Shown: piece by piece, positions 1-7,264 of the stretch
How the letters are laid out: each line of letters opens with the position of its first letter
Numbering within the stretch: position 1 is the first letter of the stretch
NCBI GenBank assembly: GCA_013042165.1
Contig: JABDQT010000119.1
Span: forward strand, 1-7,971
Direction of reading: 5' to 3'
Origin: Kiritimatiellales bacterium
Lineage (GTDB): Bacteria; Verrucomicrobiota; Kiritimatiellia; Kiritimatiellales; Pontiellaceae
Length of the DNA: 7,971 nucleotides
Notes under the pieces: model-generated
What the model was told of the DNA's origin: nothing
Seen by the model: only the letters and a program-made list of their open reading frames with translations
Database searches by the model: none
Made by a program: the position numbers and the translations under genes

Positions 1-1004
1 AGCACCTTCTTGGCGGCGAGGATGTCGAGGTGGTCCTCGGTCGACCGATCCCAGGGAAGTTCGGAGAGCACGTCGAGGTAGGTTCGGATCACGCCGTGCT
101 CCGGCGAAGCCGAAGGCACCGCTTTGAGGCGCTGGAGCTCCCGGTCGGCCGCTTCGCGCGCCGCCTGCGGCAATTTGGCCTCTTCGAGTTTTTTCTCCAG
201 CTCCAGCATTTCGTTGGCCAGCGGGTCGTCCTCGCCCAGTTCGTTCTGGATCGTTTTGAGCTGCTCGCGCAGGAAGATTTCGCGCTGCGTGCGGGTGAAG
301 GTTTCATGCACCTTGTTTTCGATCTTACTGCCCAGCTTTAGAATCTGGTATTCGCGGTTGAGGAACTGCATTAGCTTTTTGAGCCGCCGACCGGGCTTGT
401 TGTCGGCCAGCAGTTTCTGCCGCATCTCGACGGGGATCGGCAGGTTGGTGGCAATCAGGTCGGACAGCTGCTCCGCGGTGCCCATATTGAAAATGGCCAC
501 CACCAGTTCGTCGGGCATGTTCGGAGACATCGCGACCAGCTGCTGGAACTTTTCCGCAGCACTGCGCACGAGGGCTTCCGTTTCAAGCGACTCATCCTTC
601 AGGTCTTCAATCATCCGGTAGTGCGCGGTCGGATACGGCTCGTCGGTGATCAGATCCGTCAGTTCACAGCGCGAAAGCCCTTCCACGAGCACATGCGTCG
701 AGCCGTCGGGAAAATTGAGCGTCTTGATCAGGCGGGCAACGCACCCCACGCGGTGGAGATCCTTTTTTGAAATGCGGGATTCATCGATCTCTTCCCGGCG
801 CTGCAGGGCCGTGATGAAGTGCGGCGTCCGCAAGGAGAGTTCGGTGACCAGTTTTTTCGATTCCTCGGTCGTGATTACGAGGGGGGCGACCATTTGCGGA
901 TAAAGAACAAAGTTCTTCAACGGCATGACCGGCAGCAGATCCGGAACGTCCGCATCCGCTACGACTTCAATTTCAACGTCTTCGTTATCTTCCTGTGCGC
1001 TCAT
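1..1004 (-). CDS. lon: ATP-dependent protease LonA, N-terminal part (3' end beyond window)
   Basis: LonA is a cytoplasmic AAA+ serine protease that unfolds and degrades misfolded and regulatory proteins. The first 334 residues are visible. An acidic leader (about 1-22) precedes the Lon N-terminal substrate-binding (LAN) domain, from DLLPVMPLKNFVLYPQM (about 22-38) to about residue 215. The helical linker with the family hallmark REQLKTIQNELGEDD (246-260) follows, then a coiled-coil-like stretch rich in Glu, Lys and Ala (about 265-295) and YLDVLSELPWDRST, which leads into the AAA+ module. Walker motifs and the Ser-Lys dyad would lie beyond base 1; full LonA is usually near 800 aa, so about 40% is seen. 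The ATG at 1004-1002 is chosen because it precedes the LAN domain directly. Its ribosome site is weak (GAGAAGAA, 11 nt upstream). No frameshift is seen. It is divergent from the comM-like gene. Confidence 0.96.
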   Translation of the reverse strand, partial: MSAQEDNEDVEIEVVADADVPDLLPVMPLKNFVLYPQMVAPLVITTEESKKLVTELSLRTPHFITALQRREEIDESRISKKDLHRVGCVARLIKTLNFPDGSTHVLVEGLSRCELTDLITDEPYPTAHYRMIEDLKDESLETEALVRSAAEKFQQLVAMSPNMPDELVVAIFNMGTAEQLSDLIATNLPIPVEMRQKLLADNKPGRRLKKLMQFLNREYQILKLGSKIENKVHETFTRTQREIFLREQLKTIQNELGEDDPLANEMLELEKKLEEAKLPQAAREAADRELQRLKAVPSASPEHGVIRTYLDVLSELPWDRSTEDHLDILAAKKV

Positions 1005-1033
1005 AAAACAATTGGTTCTTCTCGTTTTTTGGA

Positions 1034-1062
1034 AGAATAGGCCAGACGGATTCCGATGTCTG
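1034..1062 (-). promoter_or_regulatory. Candidate sigma70-type promoter for lon
   Basis: On the minus strand, CAGACA (1062-1057; 4 of 6 to TTGACA) and TATTCT (1039-1034; 4 of 6 to TATAAT) are separated by exactly 17 bp. The -10 box ends 29 bp before the lon ATG, which fits a short leader. This is a consensus match by eye only. No heat-shock operator such as CIRCE was recognised nearby. Confidence 0.35.
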
Positions 1063-1063
1063 G
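1042..1063. repeat. 6-bp-arm inverted repeat overlapping the candidate lon promoter
   Basis: CCAGAC (1042-1047) and GTCTGG (1058-1063) are perfect reverse complements separated by 10 bp. The right arm coincides with the candidate -35 box of lon and the left arm lies in the -35/-10 spacer. The spacing is about one helical turn, which is the geometry of a dimeric repressor site. A chance occurrence is possible because the arms are short. Confidence 0.35.
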
Positions 1064-1187
1064 AAAAATGCGCACTAAATTCCCTTCATCCGCACCAGGC
1101 CATGTGCGACCGCTGTTTTTTCTAGAAACGGAAAGGAGAAACGGCTAAAACTTTGTCGGCATATGCTAAAATCCATAAGGGGGATAA

Positions 1188-2723
1188 ATGCTTTCTCAAA
1201 TCAATGCGGGTGCGGTGCTGGGGATCGACGCCTTCCCGGTAGAGATCGAGGTCAACGCGGGACATGGTGAACCCAAGGTGATTATCGTCGGCTTGCCCGA
1301 TGCCGCCGTGAAGGAGAGCTCCGACCGCGTCTGGACCGCGCTCATCAATTCCGGTTTCCGTCAGCCGCTGGGCCGCACGACCATCAACCTTGCGCCGGCC
1401 GACATGAAAAAGGAGGGGCCGAGTTTTGATCTGCCCATAGCGCTCGGGATCATCGCGGCCCTCGAAGACATCAGCACAGATCTGCTGCCGCGTATCTGCA
1501 TCGTGGGCGAACTGGCATTGAGCGGTGCGGTGCGCAGAGTGCGCGGCGTTTTGCCGATTACGCTGATGGCAAAAAAGGCCGGCATCAAGGCCATGATGGT
1601 TCCGGTTGAAAATGCGGAAGAGGCGGCGGTCGTCGATGGAATCAAGGTGTATCCCGTGCGCAACCTGCGCGAGGCGGCCGACTTCCTGAATCAGGATATC
1701 AAACTCGACCCCTATGACCTCAACATCCAATCGGTTTTCGAGGCCAACAGCCTCTACGAAGACGACTTTGCGGATGTGAAGGGGCAGGAGTTTGCCAAGC
1801 GTGCCCTTGAGGTGGCGGTCAGCGGCGGGCATAACCTGCTCATGATCGGCCCGCCCGGCACGGGGAAAAGCATGCTCGCCAAGCGCATTCCTTCCATCCT
1901 GCCGTCCATGTCGCTCGACGAAGCGCTCGAGACCACCAAGATCCACAGCATTTCCGGATCGCTTAAATCGCATCAGGCGCTGGTGGCCAGGCGGCCGTTC
2001 CACTCGCCGCACCATACGATTTCCGATGCCGGTCTGCTCGGCGGCGGCACCAACCCGATGCCCGGTGCGGTGAGCCTCGGCCACAATGGCGTGCTGTTTC
2101 TCGACGAGCTGCCCGAATTCCAGCGCAGCGTGCTCGAAGTGATGCGCCAGCCGCTCGAAGATGGGGAGGTGACCATCGCCCGTGCTGCGGCCAGCGTCAC
2201 CTATCCCTGCTGCTTCATGCTCGTGGCCGCCATGAACCCGTGCCCATGCGGCTATCAGACCGATCCCAAACGCGAGTGCCGCTGTTCACCGACACAGATC
2301 GCCCGCTACCGCAGCAAGATTTCCGGCCCGCTGCTCGACCGCATCGACATCCATGTCGAGGTGCCTGCCATTGCCTATGAGCAATTAACGCGGTTGGGGA
2401 AAGGCGAGCTTTCATCCGCCATCCGCAAGCGCGTTGTACGGGCGCGCGAAATCCAGCAGATACGCTATAAAGAGCAGCCCGGCACCCACTGTAATGCCAA
2501 TATGCGCAGCAAGACACTGCACCGGGCCTGCCGTATGGAACCCGCAGCCGAACAGATTCTGCGGACGGCCATGTCTGACCTCAACTTCAGTGCCCGCGCC
2601 TATGACCGCATCCTGAAAGTCGCCCGCACCATCGCCGACCTGGAGGCCTCCGACCTGATTGAATCGCACCACATATCCGAGGCGATCCAGTACCGGACCC
2701 TGGATCGGCAGCTGTGGGTTTGA
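1188..2723 (+). CDS. comM: YifB/ComM-family Mg-chelatase-like AAA+ ATPase
   Basis: This is a complete 511-aa protein, the usual length for the family. It has an N-terminal ChlI-like domain (about 20-145), which resembles the Lon protease fold. A Mg-chelatase AAA+ core follows (about 190-395) with Walker A GPPGTGKS (221-228), the family block [21 protein letters not shown] (267-287), Walker [11 protein letters not shown] (301-310), a four-cysteine segment with C352, C354, C364 and C366, and [14 protein letters not shown] (379-392) holding a likely arginine finger. A Mg_chelatase_C domain ends the protein (about 410-508). In naturally transformable Gram-negative bacteria ComM is a hexameric helicase that drives branch migration while incoming single-stranded DNA is integrated. 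The gene is also widespread in non-transformable species, and no chlorophyll genes are near, so true Mg-chelatase is unlikely. ATG 1188 follows AAGGGGG (1177-1183). I see no convincing -35/-10 pair in front of it, although TAAAAT occurs at 1167-1172. Confidence 0.95.
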   Translation: MLSQINAGAVLGIDAFPVEIEVNAGHGEPKVIIVGLPDAAVKESSDRVWTALINSGFRQPLGRTTINLAPADMKKEGPSFDLPIALGIIAALEDISTDLLPRICIVGELALSGAVRRVRGVLPITLMAKKAGIKAMMVPVENAEEAAVVDGIKVYPVRNLREAADFLNQDIKLDPYDLNIQSVFEANSLYEDDFADVKGQEFAKRALEVAVSGGHNLLMIGPPGTGKSMLAKRIPSILPSMSLDEALETTKIHSISGSLKSHQALVARRPFHSPHHTISDAGLLGGGTNPMPGAVSLGHNGVLFLDELPEFQRSVLEVMRQPLEDGEVTIARAAASVTYPCCFMLVAAMNPCPCGYQTDPKRECRCSPTQIARYRSKISGPLLDRIDIHVEVPAIAYEQLTRLGKGELSSAIRKRVVRAREIQQIRYKEQPGTHCNANMRSKTLHRACRMEPAAEQILRTAMSDLNFSARAYDRILKVARTIADLEASDLIESHHISEAIQYRTLDRQLWV

Positions 2724-2754
2724 GGTAAACGAGATGTTTTTCGCTGCTTACCTC
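2722..2754 (+). terminator. Possible weak stem-loop after comM
   Basis: GAGGTAA (2722-2728), which starts inside the comM stop codon, is the exact reverse complement of TTACCTC (2748-2754), with a 19-nt loop. The loop is long, the stem is only moderately G+C-rich and no T-tract follows, so this is not a standard intrinsic terminator. It may attenuate transcription or be chance. Confidence 0.25.
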
Positions 2755-2822
2755 CAAGTTTCCGGATAAACTCTGCAAGGTTTAAGCACATCAGGCGAAT
2801 CTTCTACTTTGTGAATTTGTTC

Positions 2823-2842
2823 AAACCGCAGCGGTTTAGGAG
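2823..2842 (+). promoter_or_regulatory. Palindrome abutting the ribosome binding site of the ABC operon
   Basis: The 15-base stretch AAACCGCAGCGGTTT (2823-2837) is a perfect inverted repeat around a central A. As RNA it can form a 6-bp stem with a CAG loop. The Shine-Dalgarno sequence AGGAG (2838-2842) begins at the next base. AGGAG lies 9 nt before the ATG at 2852 but only 3 nt before the ATG at 2846, which favours 2852 as the start of the ATPase gene. The palindrome could be a DNA operator or an RNA element affecting ribosome access. Confidence 0.45.
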
Positions 2843-2851
2843 ATCATGTTA

Positions 2852-3511
2852 ATGAGTGAAATGTGCCGTGTAGAGGATGTCCATAAATCGTATGGAAAGA
2901 CGGAGGTGCTCCGTGGGGTGTCGTTCAGCATGGATGCCGCCGAACGGGTTGGCCTGATGGGCCCGTCGGGATCGGGGAAGTCCACGCTGCTGAATTGCCT
3001 GTCAGGGATTGACCGGCCCGACTCCGGTCAGGTGAGCATCGCCGGATTGGATCTGTCCCATGCATCAACCCGTGATATTGCTGCGCTGCGGCGGACCGAT
3101 GTCAGTACGGTGTTTCAATTTTTTCACCTACTGCCGACGCTCACCGCGTATGAAAACATCCAGCTGAGTTTGCAACTGGCCGGCGTCAAGCCGGCCGAGC
3201 GCGGCGAGCGGGTGAAGGAGCTTCTGGAAGCGGTGCAGCTGGAGCATCGGGCAGCCGCCTTGCCGGAAACGCTCAGTGGCGGGGAGCAGCAGCGCGTCGC
3301 GATTGCCCGTGCGCTGGCGCATCGGCCGAAGGTCATTCTGGCCGATGAGCCGACCGGGAACCTCGATAGCCATGCCGGTATGAACATTCTCAACCTGCTC
3401 GATGAGCTGGCGGCCCGTTATCGCATTGCCATGCTCATTGTTACTCATTCGGAGGAGGTCACCCGTATCTGCGGGCGGGTTCTGCACATGCGCGACGGCC
3501 AACTGGTATGA
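2852..3511 (+). CDS. ABC transporter ATPase of the LolD/MacB/YbbA type
   Basis: This 219-aa nucleotide-binding subunit would power the FtsX-type permease encoded next. All ATPase motifs are intact: Walker [10 protein letters not shown] (37-45), Q-loop glutamine in [17 protein letters not shown] (Q89), signature LSGGEQQR (141-148), Walker B VILADEP with TGNLD (161-172) and the H-loop in IVTHSEE (H199). The length and the [15 protein letters not shown] stretch are typical of the lipoprotein-release and macrolide-exporter ATPases (LolD, MacB N-terminus, YbbA), which act as dimers on the cytoplasmic side and drive a mechanical stroke of the periplasmic domains. The start at 2852 is preferred over an in-frame ATG at 2846 by spacing to AGGAG. 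The stop overlaps the permease start by 4 bp, so the two are probably translationally coupled. Substrate identity cannot be read from the ATPase. Confidence 0.93.
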   Translation: MSEMCRVEDVHKSYGKTEVLRGVSFSMDAAERVGLMGPSGSGKSTLLNCLSGIDRPDSGQVSIAGLDLSHASTRDIAALRRTDVSTVFQFFHLLPTLTAYENIQLSLQLAGVKPAERGERVKELLEAVQLEHRAAALPETLSGGEQQRVAIARALAHRPKVILADEPTGNLDSHAGMNILNLLDELAARYRIAMLIVTHSEEVTRICGRVLHMRDGQLV

Positions 3512-6141
3512 GCGGAGGAATGATGTTCCGTAATGTGCGCTGGGATATGCTGTTGACCATGTTGAGGTGCTTGAGCCTGCGCCACGCGAGGCGGGCACCG
3601 TTTTCAACCGGCGCCATGATCGCCATCGTGGCGCTGGGGGTTGCGGTATTTTTTTCGGTGCGCCTGGCCAACCGTGCGGCCATCAGTGGTTTTCAGATGT
3701 TTGCCAACTCGGTTTCGGGAACCAGCGATTTTGTGCTGACCGGTCCCGGTTCGCGAGTTCCGATGGCGGAGCTGCCCCGTTTACGCCGTGCGATGGATCC
3801 CTTGCCCGTTGCGCTGATTCCTGTTGTTGAGGGCACCGCCACTATTCCGGGCACGGGGAAGGTCGAAGGCGGCTTTGATGCCGCCCAGGTGGGTGTGCTC
3901 GGGCTTGATCTGCTGGCCGTCAGAAACATGGTCTACGTTCGTCCCGCACAAAGCTCCATTACAACGGCTTCAGACGATGAATTTGCACGGTTTGATTCCG
4001 TCTACATCACCCGTGCACTGGCCGACTGGCTGGAGGTTCAAAAGGGTGATAAGCTATCTGTGGTGCTCGGTGATGCACCGGTTTCGCTGGATATCGGCGT
4101 CGTTCTGGAACCTTCGCCATTGCTTCCGGGCAGCCGCGAGAAGAGAATTCTGGTGGACCTGCCCGCGTTGCAGAAGCTGATGGGAACAACGGATCATGTC
4201 GATCGCATCGAGATCATTGTACCGGAGGGGCAGCAGTCTGAAGAGCTGTACGGCTTGGTTGAGGAACGGATTGCAGCACTGGATCCTTCGGTCTGGACGG
4301 TTCTGGAAAGCGATTATCACGTGAAAGCCGGACAGTCCATGACCGCCGCCTTTCGATTAAACCTGACGATTCTCTCGGTGCTGGCGCTGCTCGTTGGTCT
4401 CTATCTTATTCTGCAGGCGATGGAGGCCGCAGTGGTTCGCAGGCGCGGGGAAATCGGGATTATGCTCTCGATGGGTTTTGAACCCGGCTGGATACGTCGG
4501 GCCTGGCTGGTTGAATCGCTGCTGCTGGGGGTTGCGGGAAGCGCTCTGGGTCTGCTGCTCGGGTGGGCCCTGGCGCAGGGGGCGGTCCGCGCGGTTGTGC
4601 GTACCGTGAACACCCTCTATTTCAGCACCACGGTGGAAGCGGCAGGATGGGACTGGGGCGAAGCTTTGATGGTTTTCGCTCTCGGTGTGGGTGCTTGTGT
4701 GCTGGCCGGCTCCATACCGGCCCACGATGCCGCCACAACCCCGCCGGTTCAAGTGCTACGGCGGCAGGGCCGCGGCGGCGGCGTGCGGCTGCCTGATCAT
4801 CCTGCCTTCGGCTCGCTGCTGTTGGTGGTCGGTGTGTTTGCGGCCCGTATGCCGGCCTTCGAAATAGCCGAGGGAGCTCCGTTCCCGGTCGGCGGGTATG
4901 TGGCCGCCTTATGCTGGCTGGCAGGTGCGGCAATTCTTGCCGGCAGGGCGCTGGTGTTTTTTCCGAAGATGATGGCACCTTTGATGGAACATGATGCGGC
5001 ATGGAAACTGTCCCTCAGCCAGTTCAGGCATCTGACAGGCCGGCATAAACTGACGGTTGCCGGTCTGGTCGTGGCGGTCGGGATGGCGGCCGGAATGGAA
5101 ACCCTGATCCATTCGTTCGACCGCTCCGTGACCGCCTGGATCGGTCAGGCCCTCCGGGCTGATTTGTTTGTGGCGGTCAAGGGGATCGAGAATGCCTCGA
5201 ACCGCAACCGGATCAGCGAACGGGTTTGGCAGGATCTTTCGAACGACCCGGATGTCGAACGCACCGATGTAGGCCATATCTTCCGGATCGAATTCCGTTC
5301 CGTGCCCATCCTGATTCAGGGGATGCGTTCCGAGGATGCCTGGGGTGGAGCGGGCCGGATCTGGGTGGATCCGCCTTCCGGAATAAGCGGCATATCCGAC
5401 GTGCCGGTAGACGGCATTCCTTCGGCAGTCGTCAGCGAAAGTTTTGCCAACCGTCATCGCATGGGTTCCGGCGAACAGTTTGAAATACAGACGCCAATGG
5501 GCATCCGGAAGATTCGGATTGCCGGTGTCTATGCGGACTATGGCAATGAAGCGGGCACCGTGCTGATGAATGGAGAGCTCGTCTCCCGCTGGTTCAACGA
5601 CCGGCGTGCGCTGAATCTGGCCGCCACCCTTCGACCCGGAGCGGATGCGGATGCGGTGCGTCAACGCTGGATACAGAAACATCCGGGTTTGGCCGTGAGA
5701 ACCAACCGGGATCTGCGGGCGGATGTTATGCGGATCTTCCGCCAGACTTTCGCCGTAACCCATGCCCTGAAAGCCATTGGTGTCTTGGTGGCGGTGGGTG
5801 GTTTGGCTCTGGCCTTGTTCAGTCTCCTGTTTGAGCGTCGTATGGAACTCGCCACCATGCGGCAATTGGGATTCAGCCGTCGGGAAATTGTGAAAGCCGT
5901 GGTTTACGAAGGATCTGCTGTTGCATTGGCTGGATTGGTCGGCGGGCTGCTTCTGAGTATTGCACTCGGTTGGCTGCTGATCTTTGTCATCAATAAACAG
6001 TCGTTTGGCTGGACACTGGCTTTTGCTGTTCCGGTCATGAATCTGGCGGGGCTCGCCTTCGCTGTCCTCGGGGCTGCATTGCTGACGGGCCTGGGTGTGG
6101 GGCGCTGGGCGTCCCTGCTGAAAGGAGAGCGCGAAGAATGA
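3508..6141 (+). CDS. Tandem FtsX/MacB-type ABC transporter permease
   Basis: This 877-aa inner-membrane permease is built from two related halves. Half one has a membrane helix near 34-53, a large periplasmic MacB-like domain (about 55-275) and an FtsX core with helices near 283-303, 334-357 and 387-407; the cytoplasmic coupling segment is RRRGEIGIMLSMGFEPGWIRRAW (311-333). Weaker helices near 434-447 and 462-485 link to half two: a helix near 515-530, a second periplasmic domain (about 535-750) and an FtsX core with helices near 753-774, 802-827 and 842-864. Its coupling segment ERRMELATMRQLGFSRREI (776-794) matches the first. About ten helices in one chain resemble YbbP and a fused LolC/LolE pair, so one copy could form the whole membrane part. 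The start at 3508 overlaps the ATPase stop (ATGA). GGAGG (3514-3518) would serve an in-frame ATG at 3523 better, shortening the protein by 5 residues. The stop overlaps the calycin gene. Confidence 0.93.
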   Translation: MSGGMMFRNVRWDMLLTMLRCLSLRHARRAPFSTGAMIAIVALGVAVFFSVRLANRAAISGFQMFANSVSGTSDFVLTGPGSRVPMAELPRLRRAMDPLPVALIPVVEGTATIPGTGKVEGGFDAAQVGVLGLDLLAVRNMVYVRPAQSSITTASDDEFARFDSVYITRALADWLEVQKGDKLSVVLGDAPVSLDIGVVLEPSPLLPGSREKRILVDLPALQKLMGTTDHVDRIEIIVPEGQQSEELYGLVEERIAALDPSVWTVLESDYHVKAGQSMTAAFRLNLTILSVLALLVGLYLILQAMEAAVVRRRGEIGIMLSMGFEPGWIRRAWLVESLLLGVAGSALGLLLGWALAQGAVRAVVRTVNTLYFSTTVEAAGWDWGEALMVFALGVGACVLAGSIPAHDAATTPPVQVLRRQGRGGGVRLPDHPAFGSLLLVVGVFAARMPAFEIAEGAPFPVGGYVAALCWLAGAAILAGRALVFFPKMMAPLMEHDAAWKLSLSQFRHLTGRHKLTVAGLVVAVGMAAGMETLIHSFDRSVTAWIGQALRADLFVAVKGIENASNRNRISERVWQDLSNDPDVERTDVGHIFRIEFRSVPILIQGMRSEDAWGGAGRIWVDPPSGISGISDVPVDGIPSAVVSESFANRHRMGSGEQFEIQTPMGIRKIRIAGVYADYGNEAGTVLMNGELVSRWFNDRRALNLAATLRPGADADAVRQRWIQKHPGLAVRTNRDLRADVMRIFRQTFAVTHALKAIGVLVAVGGLALALFSLLFERRMELATMRQLGFSRREIVKAVVYEGSAVALAGLVGGLLLSIALGWLLIFVINKQSFGWTLAFAVPVMNLAGLAFAVLGAALLTGLGVGRWASLLKGEREE

Positions 6142-7256
6142 AGCATGCAATCAGCATATACATCCTGGTGATCGGACTGTGCCTTCAGAATCCTGTGGGT
6201 GTTCGTGCAGCAACAACCGACGAGGCTTTCCGGATACCTTCGGCCCATCATATCTTTTCATTTCCTCATGACTACGGCAGCCATCCGGAGTTCCGCATTG
6301 AATGGTGGTACCTGACCGGTCAGTTTGCGGCGCCTGCCGGTGACCGCTACGGCTTTCAGGCCACCTTTTTCCGCTATGCCTTCCAGCCCGGAGCGGGAGC
6401 CGGATCCGATGCGTTCGGTACCAATCATCTGTTTATGGCGCACATGGCGCTGACCGACGAGACGCGCGAACGCTTTGTGCACGAAGAGCGGTTCAATCGC
6501 GATGGCTGGGATGCGTTTGCCGCCGTGGGCGATCTGGATCTACGGAACGGGAACTGGACCCTGCGGCGCACGGAAGACGAGACGATGGAGCTTTCAGCCA
6601 GCATCGGTGTCGATACAAGGATGAACCTGACATTCACGCCGGCCAAGTCGAAGGTTTTCTTCGGGGAGAACGGGCTCTCGAAAAAAGGGGCCGATGCCTC
6701 GGCCTGCAGCTGGTATATCACCTATCCCCGTTTGATTACAGAAGGGCAGTTAGGGCTGGATGGAAAAACGATCGACGTTTCCGGCGAAGCCTGGATGGAT
6801 CATGAAATCAGCAGCAGCCAGTTGAGTCGCGATCAGGTGGGCTGGGACTGGCTGAGCGTCCGGTTTGAAGACCAGAGCGAACTGATGCTTTATATCCTGC
6901 GCGATGCGGCCGGTCGCCCCGATCCTTTTTCGACGCTGGCCTGGGTTACCAAAGAGGGCGACGTGCATCAATCCGGTCCGGAGAATTTCTCCTGGGAGGT
7001 GCTCGATACCTGGACGAGTCCGGAGACCGGAGCAACCTATCCCGTGCATGTGAAGCTATCAGGCCGGCGGCCGGATGGCTCGCCCTTCATGATTACCGTT
7101 CGGCCGTGGATGGAGGCACAGGAACTACACGGAAAACTCGGCGGCATCTCCTACTGGGAAGGTGCCTGCGATATTCTGGAAAACGGACGTGTGACGGGCA
7201 AGGCCTACATGGAACTGACAGGGTATGCCAACGACCTGGGCGCCGCACTGCAATAG
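6138..7256 (+). CDS. Secreted AttH/CrtC-family calycin (lipocalin-like) protein
   Basis: This is a 372-aa exported protein. Residues 1-24 form a Sec signal peptide (MKHAISIYILVIGLC core) with a likely cleavage after GVRA. C15 is not in a proper lipobox, so a soluble periplasmic protein is favoured over a lipoprotein. The mature part matches the AttH / carotenoid 1,2-hydratase-like family, once called predicted secreted hydrolase: EFRIEWWYLTG (51-61), AHMALTD (101-107), WMDHEISSSQL (219-229), GWDWLSVRF (235-243), SYWEGACDI (338-346) and GKAYMELTGY (354-363). The family folds as two calycin barrels that could hold a hydrophobic ligand. Real CrtC hydrates carotenoids, but no carotenoid genes are near, so binding or carrying a lipid fits the context better. 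The ATG overlaps the permease stop (ATGA), and AGGAG lies 10 nt upstream at 6123-6127. Function is inferred from family and operon only. Confidence 0.88.
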   Translation: MKHAISIYILVIGLCLQNPVGVRAATTDEAFRIPSAHHIFSFPHDYGSHPEFRIEWWYLTGQFAAPAGDRYGFQATFFRYAFQPGAGAGSDAFGTNHLFMAHMALTDETRERFVHEERFNRDGWDAFAAVGDLDLRNGNWTLRRTEDETMELSASIGVDTRMNLTFTPAKSKVFFGENGLSKKGADASACSWYITYPRLITEGQLGLDGKTIDVSGEAWMDHEISSSQLSRDQVGWDWLSVRFEDQSELMLYILRDAAGRPDPFSTLAWVTKEGDVHQSGPENFSWEVLDTWTSPETGATYPVHVKLSGRRPDGSPFMITVRPWMEAQELHGKLGGISYWEGACDILENGRVTGKAYMELTGYANDLGAALQ

Positions 7257-7264
7257 GCGCCTAT
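7253..7264. repeat. 12-bp perfect palindrome containing both convergent stop codons
   Basis: ATAGGCGCCTAT is perfectly self-complementary. Its left side holds the TAG of the calycin gene (7254-7256) and its right side holds the TAG of the glpD-like gene (7263-7261, minus strand). No T-tract flanks it in either direction, so it does not look like an intrinsic bidirectional terminator. Confidence 0.6.

Noticed and set aside
124..621. 165-aa Ser/Arg-rich frame on the plus strand
   Set aside because: It is antisense to the lon coding sequence, which shows unmistakable LonA motifs; the Ser/Arg/Phe-rich composition is typical of an antisense frame.
1119..1128. TTTCTAGAAA palindrome in the lon-comM gap
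   Set aside because: It is a perfect but A+T-rich 10-mer with no promoter element placed around it and no repeat elsewhere in the window; chance is likely.
1133..1138. AAGGAG Shine-Dalgarno-like sequence before comM
   Set aside because: The nearest ATG (1163) is about 24 nt away and opens only a short, unrecognisable frame; the comM start has its own site at 1177-1183.
1122..2084. 320-aa open frame on the minus strand opposite comM
   Set aside because: It is a shadow of a well-supported gene, with a His/Arg/Asp-rich composition and no known motif.
1188..2723. Magnesium chelatase subunit ChlI/BchI of chlorophyll synthesis
   Set aside because: The N-terminal ChlI-like domain, the four-cysteine segment and the C-terminal domain are those of the YifB/ComM family, and no pigment genes are present.
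3178..3196. G+C-only hairpin GGCCGGC-GTCAA-GCCGGCC inside the ABC ATPase gene
   Set aside because: It encodes an ordinary family segment (AGVKPAE) in a G+C-rich gene; probably a codon-use coincidence, and no T-tract follows.
3649..3655. Run of seven T in the first membrane helix of the permease (possible slippage site)
   Set aside because: Seven bases is short for phase variation, and Phe-Phe codons in a membrane helix explain it.
4909..6150. 413-aa open frame on the minus strand opposite the permease
   Set aside because: It lies wholly opposite a clear FtsX permease, its sequence is compositionally odd (rich in His, Gln, Pro, Arg) with no recognisable domain, and such frames are common in G+C-rich genes.
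6138..7256. Assignment of the calycin gene as a true carotenoid 1,2-hydratase (crtC)
   Set aside because: No carotenoid gene is nearby and the gene is coupled to an ABC exporter; the motifs are shared by the whole AttH/CrtC family.
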